The position numbers and the translations under genes were made by a program. Below are positions 11,957-24,071 of a stretch of DNA of 64,000 nt, in pieces. Source of the DNA: Triglochin maritima (taxonomy: Eukaryota; Streptophyta; Magnoliopsida; Alismatales; Juncaginaceae). Position 1 is the stretch's first letter; each line of letters opens with the position of its first letter. The DNA lies in NCBI GenBank assembly GCA_963682175.1, contig OY821788.1, forward strand, positions 14,526,001 through 14,590,000, read 5' to 3'. The notes under the pieces were generated by a model, which saw nothing but the letters and a program-made list of their open reading frames with translations, was not told where the DNA came from and did not search any database.

Positions 11957-13592
11957 AATACCCCCACACCTAAGTTTTTGCTAGTCTCGAGCAAAACAAA
12001 GAAAGAGAAAAACAAACGAGAAACAAGAAATCCTAACTCACTTTCGTAGGAATCACGGTTGCACTTAGCACGTGCAACAAGCCGTTAAACCTCTTTGTTG
12101 CCAAGGAGGAGGAGTGTTGTCTCCTGAGGGTTTTCAGCGGATATACCCACAAAATCCGAACAAGATGCATTATTCAATCTAGACCTCGACTCGTTGGAAA
12201 TATTTTGTCGATCAATGGACGCGGTAATGCTACGGGCCGACTCTATATAGGTGATCAGTCCACACCTCTACCCTAATGAACCATTCGTGCAAGTTAAATA
12301 AGGAATTATGTGAAAGACATGGACAACCTCAACATCCTCAAGTGCTACAAAGTGTAAAGTCCATTAAGGTTCTTATTTGCATTATCATATATTTTTTTTC
12401 TTTTTGTTTCTTTTCACATTTTTTTTTCTTTTACTTTTTATTAGTTGGAGCTTCATTCTCCCAGGGTCAGGTTCCGTGCATCATTGCCCATGAGGACTTA
12501 CACTATCACGTACACCTTTCCCCACATCTCCACATAGGGCAATCCCTACCACCCGTGTAACGGGAGTTCGGTCGGCGCATCCCAAGTCAGATGACTCGAA
12601 AGCACCAGGCACAAAGTCCCCTCAGACCTACTTTCCCGAGTGATAGGAGCCGTGCGAGAAGAGAGAACACCTACTCACTTATTTCTTATCTACACATGAA
12701 CCAAAACCCCTACACTAATGTCTCACAACAAGATTTAGAGGGTCCTTGACTACAACAAACTTCCTTAAGTTAACAGACACGAATTATTGACTCATTAGGT
12801 TCAGGGTGGACTTCATTAAATGTTGGAGCACTGAAACCCTATGATTACTCACCCCCCAAGGGAAAACTGGGGTGCATCCTAACGACTCGATAAATCCTAA
12901 AGCCACGTACTAGATATCCTAATGCATCAAGTTCAAGACAATTTTGGGAGCTTTCTTTTTACTTTGCCTCTCAACGGTTTTGCATATGCTAAACACACGC
13001 AAAACCCACAAAACATTTTCTTTCGAAAACACCTGAAGATTTTGAAAGAAATGTGAAAATTTTGAAACACTAGGCAAGCAAAAGAAGACAAGTCACCCAA
13101 GGATCATGGCAAGCAGATATATCGATATTAAATGCAGCACACTATCATGACCCTAACAATGCAAACAAAAGAAAACAAAATCAAAGGAAAAAGACTCGAC
13201 TATGTACACACGTAAAACACCCCCTCACACCTACTTCATGCATTGTCCTCAATGAATGCAAGCAAGATACTACATGGATTGATGCATAAAAAGGAGAGAT
13301 CTCACCAACATGAAGTACGAAGGGAAGTGCAAGGTCATGTTGATGGACATAACCCGAATTCCCTCAAAACCTGTGAGATGCTAAAGAAGGGATACAAATA
13401 CGTGAAAGAAATGGAGCCCAAATACACAAGGGTTGGGGCTCACAACAATCAATGCTCACTGAAGGAGTCTTTTATTGTACTTTTTTTTCTTCTTTTTTTT
13501 CTTTTTTTTTCTTTTTTTTATATAACTATGTACAAACATAAGTTGCCATCTTCATTTGTCAAAAGACATCAAATGGGAACCTCAAGAGTGGG

Positions 13593-15122
13593 TCAATGCA
13601 CTTGGAAAGGGAACATGACACCACGCGGGGCCAGAATACGCATGCGTGGGCCCCCTTCACAAAGAGCACCAGATGAAATGAGAGGTTCGTGAATTGGACG
13701 CAAAGGCGTCTCATTCAAAGGATCAAACTGAAAGAGCTTGAACCTCTCGAGAGTTTGGGAAGTAAGGGACAACGGAAGAAGAATCTCTCCCGTTGCGGAA
13801 CTGAAGTTATGATCATCAATCCAAACTCTCCAACCAACAGGCTGGTGGGTTGGAACGAGGTCAAGCACCTCGTTATGCATGTCCAACTCACCAGGAGAAC
13901 AGGAAGTGGGTCTCATACCCAAGGTATCCTCCAAGGAACTCCTAATACCCTCATGAGCAATGTAGTTGTTTGATGTTCCATCATTTCCAAGATGATCAGG
14001 AACAATAGTGAGAGGCAAACTCTCATCAGGTTGTTTGAAATTGAGGGTACTAGGGAGCTCTTGCTCCACCAGAGGTGAGTCCTTAAGAGGCACAACATGA
14101 AGATCATGTGGCTCAAGGGCCACGGGACAAAAAGATAAGGCACAATCCTGTGCCGACTCATAATGAAGCTGGTCCAAGTTATTCTTAATTTGAATCGAAT
14201 CCTCCACTAAGTGATCGTGAATTGAAACCCCAAGTCCCTCAGACTGACTAGGAGTTTGACTTTGAAAGGTTGTGCTTTGAATTTGTGGATGTGGTGGTGG
14301 TTCGATATCAAAAGAAGAATCCTCATGTTGACAAGAAAGGTTACTCTCCTCACATTCACGTAATTTCTGCGACATTTGACTCACTTGCAGTGTCATATTT
14401 TGTATGGACTGTTGAGTGGTTTCCATGAACGTAAGGAAAGTTTGTTTCAAGGAATCAGGTATGCGGTCAACGATGAGGTCCAAGTCAGAGCTTGGGAAAT
14501 TTTGAGGTTGGGTGTTGATTGGCTGAGAATGAGTCCAATGATTTGGAGTGGGGTGTTGGTAGAATTCTGGGTATTCGGGAGGAGGATACTGTGGTGGAAA
14601 TGAAGTATAAGAATTTGAATACGAATTGTCTCCCCACGAATCTATCACTCTCGGATTATACGCGGATGCGTAATGGTCATAATGAGCATTTTGGGAAAAT
14701 GTATGCTCATACTCAGGCTCTGGGGGAACATAAGGACATTCCCCGAAATCATGACCACTCAACCCACAATAGTGACACGGTACGACTACTGGAGCCACCG
14801 GTGCACCCATGTCATCTACCACATGCATGAAAGAGGCCAAAGGTTCTTGTAATGTCTCAGTTTGATGACCAACATATGATCCGACGTAACTAGATGGTGG
14901 TCTAGCAGTCGGTGCCTCTCTCATATTACCCCAATATGAAGATTGCTCAGTCACACAATGAGGATTATCCCAACCATACGGGGTGTTCGTCTGAGCCACC
15001 CCAGGTTGCATGGGTCCGGAGTACCAGGGAGAATCGTCCTGGTCCCAACAATGATATGGATGGTCGCCCATGTAACCATCCATCTCAAGAAAAACTCTCG
15101 AGTCGACCACTCTCACCACCAC
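13593..15122 (-). CDS. Gag-derived zinc-knuckle protein, array copy 3 (509 aa)
   Basis: Intact ORF like copies 1 and 2. It carries Asp instead of Asn in the SSFxIE motif (near residue 273), a change shared only with copy 4, and Glu at residue 13. Zinc knuckle and the C-terminal VGWRVWIDD motif are unchanged. Confidence 0.8.
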   Translation of the reverse strand: MVVRVVDSRVFLEMDGYMGDHPYHCWDQDDSPWYSGPMQPGVAQTNTPYGWDNPHCVTEQSSYWGNMREAPTARPPSSYVGSYVGHQTETLQEPLASFMHVVDDMGAPVAPVVVPCHYCGLSGHDFGECPYVPPEPEYEHTFSQNAHYDHYASAYNPRVIDSWGDNSYSNSYTSFPPQYPPPEYPEFYQHPTPNHWTHSQPINTQPQNFPSSDLDLIVDRIPDSLKQTFLTFMETTQQSIQNMTLQVSQMSQKLRECEESNLSCQHEDSSFDIEPPPHPQIQSTTFQSQTPSQSEGLGVSIHDHLVEDSIQIKNNLDQLHYESAQDCALSFCPVALEPHDLHVVPLKDSPLVEQELPSTLNFKQPDESLPLTIVPDHLGNDGTSNNYIAHEGIRSSLEDTLGMRPTSCSPGELDMHNEVLDLVPTHQPVGWRVWIDDHNFSSATGEILLPLSLTSQTLERFKLFQFDPLNETPLRPIHEPLISSGALCEGGPRMRILAPRGVMFPFQVH

Positions 15123-16196
15123 GAGACTAAGCTCGCAAAAAGTGCTCGACTCGACCCTAAAACGCTACCAGAGAGTGTAAAGGGGAGGAGACTATAACGT
15201 AGAAGAAGGTGAGAAGAAGATGACTCAGAGGAGAAGGGAAGAATCCCTAAAGCTAGCGTAGGTAACAGGATCAGGAAGAAGCCTAACAAGCAAGCACGGC
15301 TCAAACAATGTAAGGCAATGGGTCCTTAAGCTAGACGACGCCTAACTTCGAGGTCACTAGCCTCGACACGCCTCACCTCCCTACAACGAGGACCACAATG
15401 CCCAGCAAGTGATACCAGATCCGGGGATCCAGTACCTCCTACTATCGACAAGGTAGGCAACGTCGATCAGGTCATGACGGTCTCGACTAGATTACTCTCC
15501 TAGTGCGTTCGAATTCCTTAGGGCCAATGTCTACTTGCTTTTAGTTAAGGCTTTATTAAGAGTGATTTTTGGGGCCAAGGAAAGGGTGATGAAATCCCCC
15601 ACCTTATCTTTTATGGGACAGCCCCTCCTTAGTAGCGATTTGATCCTAGATCTAGCAATCAATCGCTCCAATCAAACACTCTCTCACTATTGTCCTGATG
15701 CAAATCCTACTAACTAATGCATGGGCATACGAGATGCGTGAATGAGTGTAGGAAATGCGTACCTTACGCCAGCACTCAACAACTGAAATTAAAGCTAAAA
15801 GAAAAGACAACTATATGCTCAAGTCAATACATGATGCGTGACCTAAACAAATAAGAACGTCTAGTCTTTTGCTTTGGATTTTAGGGCCAAGTTGATTAAT
15901 GGGGGAGTTATTAATGATCTGGGAGCAAACCAGAAGTCATAGCATGCAAAATAAGGCTCCCAGATAACAAAAATTACAGCACTAACTAACAGTAAAAAAT
16001 TCAAGGCCAGAAACTCTCACCAGGCCGCCAATTGGCGGTCTTCAACCGCTGATTGGCGGTCTGTTTAGCTCTTCTGTTCCCCAAATTTCTCCAGTAGCCT
16101 CCCCTTGCTCTGATGGTTCCCTGAAACTAAGAAAAACTGAAAACAAAAAATTAAAAACCCCTCGAATCGTCCAAACCAATGTCTGGACAGAGCACC

Positions 16197-16214
16197 TCCC
16201 CGGCAACGGCACCA
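16197..16214 (-). other. Primer-binding site for tRNA-Asp, copy 3
   Basis: Same site with the A-for-G mismatch shared by copies 1-3; 6 bp from LTR 4. Confidence 0.87.
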
Positions 16215-16220
16215 AAAACT

Positions 16221-17744
16221 TGATTGATCTCGTTTTATATTTCTACCGCAAGTGCACGGCCGCGTTGAAGCGGTGGCAAATACGGGTCGTCCACTGGGAG
16301 GTGTGTCGACACTTGGTTCGTGCGAAGGCAAGGGGTAAAGAAAGGAGAAAAGGATTGGTTACACTAAACTACACTACAATGCTATTGGAAATGAAAGATA
16401 AGTAATAAAAACTAAACCCCAAAGGGGGTAGAGAAATAATGTGAACATAAAGAAGTGTGTGTGTGTTCATTAAGCTCCTCACAACATGTAGTGCATGAAA
16501 TCATAAAACTACATCCAACTTTGCCTCTACATGAATTAAGATAAGACTACATCATTAAAACATACAAGACAATAATTGGAATGAAGCTACATGAACTCAA
16601 GTATAAAGACTATACCCTACTATGCCTCTACATGAATTAAGATTTCACTACATCATTAAAACATACAAGACATTAGCTAAGGTAAAGGTAACAAGAGCAC
16701 ATACATTACAAATTGTGTTTCCAATATTAACTTCATCCATATCCTAACCTTATCATTCCCCATAAAATAGGTCCACTAATCAAAGCATAAGCTAAGCTTC
16801 ATTCAAGAGCATTAGCATATCAAAGATAAGAGTGGAGACCCATTAGATGGTTATGGAAATCATATAAAGCTCAATGGATAAAAATAACACACACTTAATA
16901 CACTACATAATTATATCACATATTTCTCCACCCCCCAAATGGGGATGGAACTACTCACTACTCATTACACTACTGATTAGACTAAGTAAAGAAAACATTT
17001 AACTAAGATACTAAAATTACTAAACAAGAAATTAAACAAAGTAAAGCAACCCACACAAAACAAACAACATAACAAAACAAGATTAAAAGAAACAAATAAA
17101 CTTTTATTAACAATGACTCACATTGAAGGTAGCATCCTTCTCCACCTTGAGTTATTGCTTCAAGGCTCACTCCTTAGTAGAGAGAATGCCACCAAACAAT
17201 GGGTAATTACAATGGAAGGTGAAGAGTTCTATTTATAAGCATGGAAAAAGCTAATCGGGGACAATCCCCCGATGTGGGACTAAACCAATACCAAAAATAG
17301 CCTAAACGAACATTATTACAAGTCCAGGAGAAATTTCGACGGATCCTGAGCAATATGGACCGCCAATTAGCGGTCCAAAATTGTCGGATCGTGTTGGAAT
17401 TTGTTGTGGGCTTTGCTTTCTGGTATTGTTGGTCTTTGATGCGGTTACTCGACTTATTGGAGCTCCGACCCGAATAGAATTGGTAAAATACTCCCCATGA
17501 TGGTGTGGAGTATTCTGTTTTGCTCTTAGGTCCTTCTGTCTTACATTCAGGTCCTTCTCCCTTGCATCTTGGTCCCTAGATCTCACCATTTAGTCCTTTT
17601 TCCCAGCTTTTGGGTCCTTTCATGGCTCTTCTCTTCAAACCTCTTTATTCCTGAAAACTAAACATAAAACTCGTCACGTAGCATTGCTTAAGTGTAAGAT
17701 AATGGATATAAGATACAAATATGAGCATGAAATGATGTCAATCA
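16221..17744 (-). repeat. LTR copy 4 (1,524 bp, one palindrome lost)
   Basis: TGATTGA at 16221 to TCAATCA at 17744. It is 21 bp shorter than the other LTRs because the perfect palindrome and its aa linker are deleted, leaving only gaccgccaattagcggtc at 17358-17375. The flanking direct repeat (ggtccaa) explains the loss by slippage or recombination. TATA box (minus) at 17230-17237. Confidence 0.92.
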
Positions 17745-19379
17745 AATACCCCCACACCTAAGTTTTTGCTAGTCTCGAGCAAAACAAAGAAAGAGAAAAA
17801 CAAACGAGAAACAAGAAATCCTAACTCACTTTCGTAGGAATCACGGTTGCACTTAGCACGTGCAACAAGCCGTTAAACCTCTTTGTTGCCAAGGAGGAGG
17901 AGTGTTGTCTCCTGAGGGTTTTCAGCGGATATACCCACAAAATCCGAACAAGATGCATTATTCAATCTAGACCTCGACTCGTTGGAAATATTTTGTCGAT
18001 CAATGGACGCGGTAATGCTACGGGCCGACTCTATATAGGTGATCAGTCCACACCTCTACCCTAATGAACCATTCGTGCAAGTTAAATAAGGAATTATGTG
18101 AAAGACATGGACAACCTCAACATCCTCAAGTGCTACAAAGTGTAAAGTCCATTAAGGTTCTTATTTGCATTATCATATATTTTTTTTCTTTTTGTTTCTT
18201 TTCACATTTTTTTTTCTTTTACTTTTTATTAGTTGGAGCTTCATTCTCCCAGGGTCAGGTTCCGTGCATCATTGCCCATGAGGACTTACACTATCATGTA
18301 CACCTTTCCCCACATCTCCACATAGGGCAATCCCTACCACCCGTGTAACGGGAGTTCGGTCGGCGCATCCCAAGTCAGATGACTCGAAAGCACCAGGCAC
18401 AAAGTCCCCTCAGACCTACTTTCCCGAGTGATAGGAGCCGTGCGAGAAGAGAGAACACCTACTCACTTATTTCTTATCTACACATGAACCAAAACCCCTA
18501 CACTAATGTCTCACAACAAGATTTAGAGGGTCCTTGACTACAACAAACTTCCTTAATTTAACAGACACGAATTATTGACTCATTAGGTTCAGGGTGGACT
18601 TCATTAAATGTTGGAGCACTGAAACCCTATGATTACTCACCCCCAAGGGAAAACTGGGGTGCATCCTAACGACTCGATAAATCCTAAAGCCACGTACTAG
18701 ATATCCTAATGCATCAAGTTCAAGACAATTTTGGGAGCTTTCTTTTTACTTTGCCTCTCAACGGTTTTGCATATGCTAAACACACGCAAAACCCACAAAA
18801 CATTTTCTTTCGAAAACACCTGAAGATTTTGAAAGAAATGTGAAAATTTTGAAACACTAGGCAAGCAAAAGAAGACAAGTCACCCAAGGATCATGGCAAG
18901 CAGATATATCGATATTAAATGCAGCACACTATCATGACCCTAACAATGCAAACAAAAGAAAACAAAATCAAAGGAAAAAGACTCGACTATGTACACACGT
19001 AAAACACCCCCTCACACCTACTTCATGCATTGTCCTCAATGAATGCAAGCAAGATACTACATGGATTGATGCATAAAAAGGAGAGATCTCACCAACATGA
19101 AGTACAAAGGGAAGTGCAAGGTCATGTTGATGGACATAACCCGAATTCCCTCAAAACCTGTGAGATGCTAAAGAAGGGATACAAATACGTGAAAGAAATG
19201 GAGCCCAAATACACAAGGGTTGGGGCTCACAACAATCAATGCTCACTGAAGGAGTCTTTTATTGTACTTTTTTTTCTTCTTTTTTTTCTTTTTTTTTCTT
19301 TTTTTTATATAACTATGTACAAACATAAGTTGCCATCTTCATTTGTCAAAAGACATCAAATGGGAACCTCAAGAGTGGG

Positions 19380-20909
19380 TCAATGCACTTGGAAAGGGAA
19401 CATGACACCACGCGGGGCCAGAATACGCATGCGTGGGCCCCCTTCACAAAGAGCACCAGATGAAATGAGAGGTTCGTGAATTGGACGCAAAGGCGTCTCA
19501 TTCAAAGGATCAAACTGAAAGAGCTTGAACCTCTCGAGAGTTTGGGAAGTAAGGGACAACGGAAGAAGAATCTCTCCCGTTGTGGAACTGAAGTTATGAT
19601 CATCAATCCAAACTCTCCAACCAACAGGCTGGTGGGTTGGAACGAGGTCAAGCACCTCGTTATGCATGTCCAACTCACCAGGAGAACAGGAAGTGGGTCT
19701 CATACCCAAGGTATCCTCCAAGGAACTCCTAATACCCTCATGAGCAATGTAGTTGTTTGATGTTCCATCATTTCCAAGATGATCAGGAACAATAGTGAGA
19801 GGCAAACTCTCATCAGGTTGTTTGAAATTGAGGGTACTAGGGAGCTCTTGCTCCACCAGAGGTGAGTCCTTAAGAGGCACAACATGAAGATCATGTGGCT
19901 CAAGGGCCACGGGACAAAAAGATAAGGCACAATCCTGTGCCGACTCATAATGAAGCTGGTCCAAGTTATTCTTAATTTGAATCGAATCCTCCACTAAGTG
20001 ATCGTGAATTGAAACCCCAAGTCCCTCAGACTGACTAGGAGTTTGACTTTGAAAGGTTGTGCTTTGAATTTGTGGATGTGGTGGTGGTTCGATATCAAAA
20101 GAAGAATCCTCATGTTGACAAGAAAGGTTACTCTCCTCACATTCACGTAATTTCTGCGACATTTGACTCACTTGCAGTGTCATATTTTGTATGGACTGTT
20201 GAGTGGTTTCCATGAACGTAAGGAAAGTTTGTTTCAAGGAATCAGGTATGCGGTCAACGATGAGGTCCAAGTCAGAGCTTGGGAAATTTTGAGGTTGGGT
20301 GTTGATTGGCTGAGAATGAGTCCAATGATTTGGAGTGGGGTGTTGGTAGAATTCTGGGTATTCGGGAGGAGGATACTGTGGTGGAAATGAAGTATAAGAA
20401 TTTGAATACGAATTGTCTCCCCACGAATCTATCACTCTCGGATTATACGCGGATGCGTAATGGTCATAATGAGCATTTTGGGAAAATGTATGCTCATACT
20501 CAGGCTCTGGGGGAACATAAGGACATTCCCCGAAATCATGACCACTCAACCCACAATAGTGACACGGTACGACTACTGGAGCCACCGGTGCACCCATGTC
20601 ATCTACCACATGCATGAAAGAGGCCAAAGGTTCTTGTAATGTCTCAGTTTGATGACCAACATATGATCCGACGTAACTAGATGGTGGTCTAGCAGTCGGT
20701 GCCTCTCTCATATTACCCCAATATGAAGATTGCTCAGTCACACAATGAGGATTATCCCAACCATACGGGGTGTTCGTCTGAGCCACCCCAGGTTGCATGG
20801 GTCCGGAGTACCAGGGAGAATCGTCCTGGTCCCAACAATGATATGGATGGTCGCCCATGTAACCATCCATCTCAAGAAAAACTCTCGAGTCGACCACTCT
20901 CACCACCAC
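19380..20909 (-). CDS. Gag-derived zinc-knuckle protein, array copy 4 (509 aa)
   Basis: Intact ORF; shares Asp near residue 273 with copy 3 and has a private Ala-to-Thr change in the SSATGE motif of the C-terminal domain. With the intact promoter of LTR 5 and the perfect primer site beside it, this is the copy best placed to be transcribed and reverse-transcribed, provided another element supplies protease, reverse transcriptase and integrase. Confidence 0.8.
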   Translation of the reverse strand: MVVRVVDSRVFLEMDGYMGDHPYHCWDQDDSPWYSGPMQPGVAQTNTPYGWDNPHCVTEQSSYWGNMREAPTARPPSSYVGSYVGHQTETLQEPLASFMHVVDDMGAPVAPVVVPCHYCGLSGHDFGECPYVPPEPEYEHTFSQNAHYDHYASAYNPRVIDSWGDNSYSNSYTSFPPQYPPPEYPEFYQHPTPNHWTHSQPINTQPQNFPSSDLDLIVDRIPDSLKQTFLTFMETTQQSIQNMTLQVSQMSQKLRECEESNLSCQHEDSSFDIEPPPHPQIQSTTFQSQTPSQSEGLGVSIHDHLVEDSIQIKNNLDQLHYESAQDCALSFCPVALEPHDLHVVPLKDSPLVEQELPSTLNFKQPDESLPLTIVPDHLGNDGTSNNYIAHEGIRSSLEDTLGMRPTSCSPGELDMHNEVLDLVPTHQPVGWRVWIDDHNFSSTTGEILLPLSLTSQTLERFKLFQFDPLNETPLRPIHEPLISSGALCEGGPRMRILAPRGVMFPFQVH

Positions 20910-21983
20910 GAGACTAAGCTCGCAAAAAGTGCTCGACTCGACCCTAAAACGCTACCAGAGAGTGTAAAGGGGATGAGACTATAACGTAGAAGAAGGTGAG
21001 AAGAAGATGACTCAGAGGAGAAGGGAAGAATCCCTAAAGCTAGCGTAGGTAACAGGATCAGGAAGAAGCCTAACAAGCAAGCACGGCTCAAACAATGTAA
21101 GGCAATGGGTCCTTAAGCTAGACGACGCCTAACTTCGAGGTCACTAGCCTCGACACGCCTCACCTCCCTACAACGAGGACCACAATGCCCAGCAAGTGAT
21201 ACCAGATCCGGGGATCCAGTACCTCCTACTATCGACAAGGTAGGCAACGTCGATCAGGTCATGACGGTCTCGACTAGATTACTCTCCTAGTGCGTTCGAA
21301 TTCCTTAGGGCCAATGTCTACTTGCTTTTAGTTAAGGCTTTATTAAGAGTGATTTTTGGGGCCAAGGAAAGGGTGATGAAATCCCCCACCTTATCTTTTA
21401 TGGGACAGCCCCTCCTTAGTAGCGATTTGATCCTAGATCTAGCAATCAATCGCTCCAATCAAACACTCTCTCACTATTGTCCTGATGCAAATCCTACTAA
21501 CTAATGCATGGGCATACGAGATGCGTGAATGAGTGTAGGAAATGCGTACCTTACGCCAGCACTCAACAACTGAAATTAAAGCTAAAAGAAAAGACAACTA
21601 TATGCTCAAGTCAATACATGATGCGTGACCTAAACAAATAAGAACGTCTAGTCTTTTGCTTTGGATTTTAGGGCCAAGTTGATTAATGGGGGAGTTATTA
21701 ATGATCTGGGAGCAAACCAGAAGTCATAGCATGCAAAATAAGGCTCCCAGATAACAAAAATTACAGCACTAACTAACAGTAAAAAAATCAAGGCCAGAAA
21801 CTCTCACCAGGCCGCCAATTGGCGGTCTTCAACCGCTGATTGGCGGTCTGTTTAGCTCTTCTGTTCCCCAAATTTCTCCAGTAGCCTCCCCTTGCTCTGA
21901 TGGTTCCCTGAAACTAAGAAAAACTGAAAACAAAAAATTAAAAACCCCTCGAATCGTCCAAACCAATGTCTGGACAGAGCACC

Positions 21984-22001
21984 TCCCCGGCAACGGCGCC
22001 A
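21984..22001 (-). other. Primer-binding site for tRNA-Asp, copy 4 (perfect)
   Basis: The plus strand is TCCCCGGCAACGGCGCCA, identical to the 3' end of plant tRNA-Asp(GUC) with CCA. It lies 6 bp from LTR 5. Confidence 0.9.
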
Positions 22002-22007
22002 AAAACT

Positions 22008-23552
22008 TGATTGATCTCGTTTTATATTTCTACCGCAAGTGCACGGCCGCGTTGAAGCGGTGGCAAATACGGGTCGTCCACTGGGAGGTGTGTCGACACT
22101 TGGTTCGTGCGAAGGCAAGGGGTAAAGAAAGGAGAAAAGGATTGGTTACACTAAACTACACTACAATGCTATTGGAAATGAAAGATAAGTAATAAAAACT
22201 AAACCCCAAAGGGGGTAGAGAAATAATGTGAACATAAAGAAGTGTGTGTGTGTTCATTAAGCTCCTCACAACATGTAGTGCATGAAATCATAAAACTACA
22301 TCCAACTTTGCCTCTACATGAATTAAGATAAGACTACATCATTAAAACATACAAGACAATAATTGGAATGAAGCTACATGAACTCAAGTATAAAGACTAT
22401 ACCCTACTATGCCTCTACATGAATTAAGATTTCACTACATCATTAAAACATACAAGACATTAGCTAAGGTAAAGGTAACAAGAGCACATACATTACAAAT
22501 TGTGTTTCCAATATTAACTTCATCCATATCCTAACCTTATCATTCCCCATAAAATAGGTCCACTAATCAAAGCATAAGCTAAGCTTCATTCAAGAGCATT
22601 AGCATATCAAAGATAAGAGTGGAGACCCATTAGATGGTTATGGAAATCATATAAAGCTCAATGGATAAAAATAACACACACTTAATACACTACATAATTA
22701 TATCACATATTTCTCCACCCCCCAAATGGGGATGGAACTACTCACTACTCATTACACTACTGATTAGACTAAGTAAAGAAAACATTTAACTAAGATACTA
22801 AAATTACTAAACAAGAAATTAAACAAAGTAAAGCAACCCACACAAAACAAACAACATAACAAAACAAGATTAAAAGAAACAAATAAACTTTTATTAGCAA
22901 TGACTCACATTGAAGGTAGCATCCTTCTCCACCTTGAGTTATTGCTTCAAGGCTCACTCATTAGTAGAGAGAATGCCACCAAACAATGGGTAATTACAAT
23001 GGAAGGTGAAGAGTTCTATTTATAAGCATGGAAAAAGCTAATCGGGGACAATCCCCCGATGTGGGACTAAACCAATACCAAAAATAGCCTAAACGAACAT
23101 TAATACAAGTCCAGGAGAAATTTCGACGGATCCTGAGCAATATGGACCGCCAATTAGCGGTCCAAGACCGCCAATTGGCGGTCCAAAATTGTCGGATCGT
23201 GTTGGAATTTGTTGTGGGCTTTGCTTTCTGGTATTGTTGGTCTTTGATGCGGTTACTCGACTTGTTGGAGCTCCGACCCGAATAGAATTGGTAAAATACT
23301 CCCCATGATGGTGTGGAGTATTCTGTTTTGCTCTTAGGTCCTTCTGTCTTACATTCAGGTCCTTCTCCCTTGCATCTTGGTCCCTAGATCTCACCATTCA
23401 GTCCTTTTTCCCAGCTTTTGGGTCCTTTCATGGCTCTTCTCTTCAAACCTCTTTATTCCTGAAAACTAAACATAAAACTCGTCACGTAGCATTGCTTAGG
23501 TGTAAGATAATGGATATAAGATACAAATATGAGCATGAAATGATGTCAATCA
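22008..23552 (-). repeat. LTR copy 5 (1,545 bp; outer 5' LTR of the array)
   Basis: TGATTGA at 22008 to TCAATCA at 23552, followed by unrelated sequence, so this is the array edge. TATA box (minus) at 23017-23024; twin palindromes at 23145-23162 and 23166-23183. Private changes include acttgttgg near 23260. Confidence 0.92.
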
Positions 23553-24060
23553 ATCATCAAAACAATGATTAAGGCCAAAAAGTCAACATCATGTTGAGAA
23601 AGGAAAAATATCAAAAAATGATAGCAAATCTTATGGATTTGTGTTCTCAATTAATGTCAAAAACTATAGCATCCCTTTTTGGATTTCGTTATGACAGGAC
23701 ACAACATTTCATTACACGACCTACAATATCATAGTTTGTATCATGTTTAAAAGGACATAGGAGTCATTTTGAGGGCATGCTTGTCGATTTTGGACTCTTT
23801 AGACTTTCAAGCTTCAAGGACAAAGTCGTGCTTCAAAGGACACATCAGTCCTTTAAACAACATGCTCGATCTTCAAGAAAAGTGCCCTTTAAAATTTAAA
23901 GGACAAACATCACTTTAAAGGACAACTTTTCATGCTTTAAATCTAATGAAATGAAATATTGCAAAATATCCAAGAAATAGAAAGTCACACAAAAGAAAAA
24001 TAAAACCGACATATCAAATGAGGACATCTTAATGTGATTGTACGTGACCTTTTAGTACAA
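23553..24060. other. GGACA-rich tract beside the array, no gene
   Basis: Contains repeated short motifs (aaaggaca, ggacaaa, tcctttaaa) and the line gacacaacatttcattac...tcatagtttgta. Copies of that line occur near 25365, 30685, 31385, 36640 (minus) and 45660. No ORF of note. The same tract type precedes the GRF-type gene copies in this window. Confidence 0.5.
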
Positions 24061-24071
24061 CCTTATGGGGC

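Larger units (their letters stand above)
11957..16220 (-). mobile_element. Internal region 3 of the array
   Basis: 4,264 bp; primer site at 16197-16214, polypurine tract at 11957-11974. The extra base relative to copy 1 is a C in the C run near 12852. It shares the Asp-coding SNP (gatatcaaaag near 14305) only with copy 4. Confidence 0.9.
17745..22007 (-). mobile_element. Internal region 4 of the array
   Basis: 4,263 bp; polypurine tract at 17745-17762 and primer site at 21984-22001, the only one in the array that matches tRNA-Asp perfectly. It lies next to LTR 5, the outermost 5' LTR of the array in transcript sense. Confidence 0.9.
1..23552 (-). mobile_element. Tandem array of a non-autonomous Athila-like LTR retrotransposon
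   Basis: Head-to-tail array read on the minus strand: LTR(partial)-INT-LTR-INT-LTR-INT-LTR-INT-LTR. Unit starts repeat at 1, 5809, 11618, 17406 and 23214. Adjacent internal regions share a single LTR. LTR ends carry the inverted repeat TGATTGA/TCAATCA. The left end lies outside the window; the right end is at 23552, followed by atcat, so a target duplication cannot be tested. Copies differ by scattered SNPs, one 21-bp deletion and single-base homopolymer changes, so the expansion is recent. Unequal LTR-LTR recombination or insertion of circular concatemers would give this structure. Lineage is inferred from the tRNA-Asp primer site and from the related element at 47781-59303. Confidence 0.93.

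Noticed and set aside
1..23552. Satellite DNA
   Set aside because: The period is long but the unit contains LTR, primer site, ORF and polypurine tract, so it is a retrotransposon array, not a simple satellite.
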